From Saprospiraceae bacterium (GTDB taxonomy: Bacteria; Bacteroidota; Bacteroidia; Chitinophagales; Saprospiraceae): DNA of 5,127 nt. The notes beneath the pieces are model-generated. The model worked only from the letters and a program-made list of their open reading frames with translations. It was not told the DNA's origin and did no database searches. Below, one piece after another: positions 4,683-5,127 of the stretch. The translations under genes and the position numbers were made by a program. Position 1 is the first letter of the stretch. Every line of letters begins with the position of its first letter. The stretch spans positions 1 through 5,127 of the forward strand of contig SLDF01000270.1 of assembly GCA_007125435.1 (NCBI GenBank), given 5' to 3'.

Positions 4683-4718
4683 AATATGCGTAAATCAATA
4701 TTCAGAAAACTAAACTAG

Positions 4719-4987
4719 GGTGGGTCAATATGCTCTGGATTTATTTCCCCATTTTTATCAGGTGGGTCAACTTACTCCGGATTTTGTTGATAGGTGGGTC
4801 AACATGCTCCGGATTTTAATCACGATTTTTAAGACTCTAAAGCCTAAATCATGCTCTGTTTGATCCACTTTCTCCGTTTTTTCTCTAATGTGGGTCAGCA
4901 TCTGCCGGATTGTCAGGTTGATTTTTACTCACGTCTGATTTTTTCAATTAATTTTCACGAATTTGGCGGATAATCATGCACCGGATT
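4719..4987 (+). mobile_element. Repeat-bearing end of an IS21-family-like element
   Basis: Four clear copies of a GGTGGGTCA...CTCCGGATT motif, all in the same orientation, begin at 4719, 4761, 4793 and 4890. Two degraded copies lie near 4859-4880 (GATCCACTTTCTCCG) and 4965-4987 (GCATGAT on the other strand, then CCGGATTA). Multiple direct transposase-binding repeats of this kind mark the ends of IS21-family elements, and the GTGGGTCA / CCGGAT spelling is what I recall from Bacteroidota members. The outer boundary and target duplication are not clear. No istA or istB frame is visible up to 5127, so the element either continues outside the window with a long leader or is only a remnant. Confidence 0.5.
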
Positions 4988-5127
4988 ATTCAGAGAGTAC
5001 TATTTCAGAATTTTAGAGCTTCTAATATACCTTGTTACCTTGTTGTGTGCATTTCAAAATGTCGTTTTTTAGTTATGCTCAAGCTGCTTTTTTGAATAAG
5101 CATTTAATATCGTCCCACCTTTTACTA
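4988..5127. other. Non-coding end of window
   Basis: A/T-rich, with no open frame of use on either strand and no clear repeat. It could be the leader of a transposase gene that lies beyond the window. Confidence 0.4.

Overview
The window looks like a low-GC chromosomal segment from a member of the phylum Bacteroidota. The reasons are: the tRNA-Ser gene has a promoter of the Bacteroidota primary-sigma type (TTG, 21 bases, TAAATTTG); the protein genes start after A/T-rich leaders without clear Shine-Dalgarno sites; the lipoprotein at 2073-2597 resembles a family I recall from Bacteroidales; and the end repeats at 4719-4987 look like those of IS21-type elements in this phylum. Genus cannot be told. 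Gene density is low and much of the DNA is repeats and gene relics, so this reads as an accessory or decaying region.

Layout. 1-519: no gene; holds one copy of a 62-base dispersed repeat on the minus strand. 520-1047: exported protein with the apparent fold pattern of the histidine phosphatase superfamily but with its catalytic residues replaced, followed by a strong terminator (1077-1131). 1217-1407: a complete tRNA-Ser(UGA) unit with promoter, gene and terminator. 1414-1760: a stem-loop, then two tandem repeats of about 135 bases and a third partial one; each carries an inverted copy of the tRNA trailer and terminator. 2073-2597: a small lipoprotein of unknown function. 2640-2820: the second copy of the 62-base repeat, in the opposite orientation to the first, followed by short modular repeats and hairpins. 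2821-3073: remains of a minus-strand gene broken by a frameshift. 3337-4162: a two-gene operon, a UPF0158-family acidic protein and a basic partner of unknown function whose start overlaps it by 8 bases. 4171-4322: inverted repeats reminiscent of recombination sites. 4408-4557: N-terminal relic of a tyrosine recombinase with several in-frame stops. 4719-4987: at least four ordered copies of a transposase-binding-type repeat, probably one end of an IS21-family element; no transposase gene is visible before the window ends.

How the parts fit. No metabolic pathway is visible. The most coherent story is at 3263-4557: a promoter candidate, an overlapping gene pair, an inverted-repeat site immediately after the second stop codon, and a dead recombinase. 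Together they could be the relic of a cassette-type or integrase-borne mobile unit, later flanked by an IS21-like element. That link is inference. The second notable item is the predicted secreted pseudophosphatase. The third is the duplication of tRNA trailer sequence into a tandem array that might express small RNAs from the minus strand.
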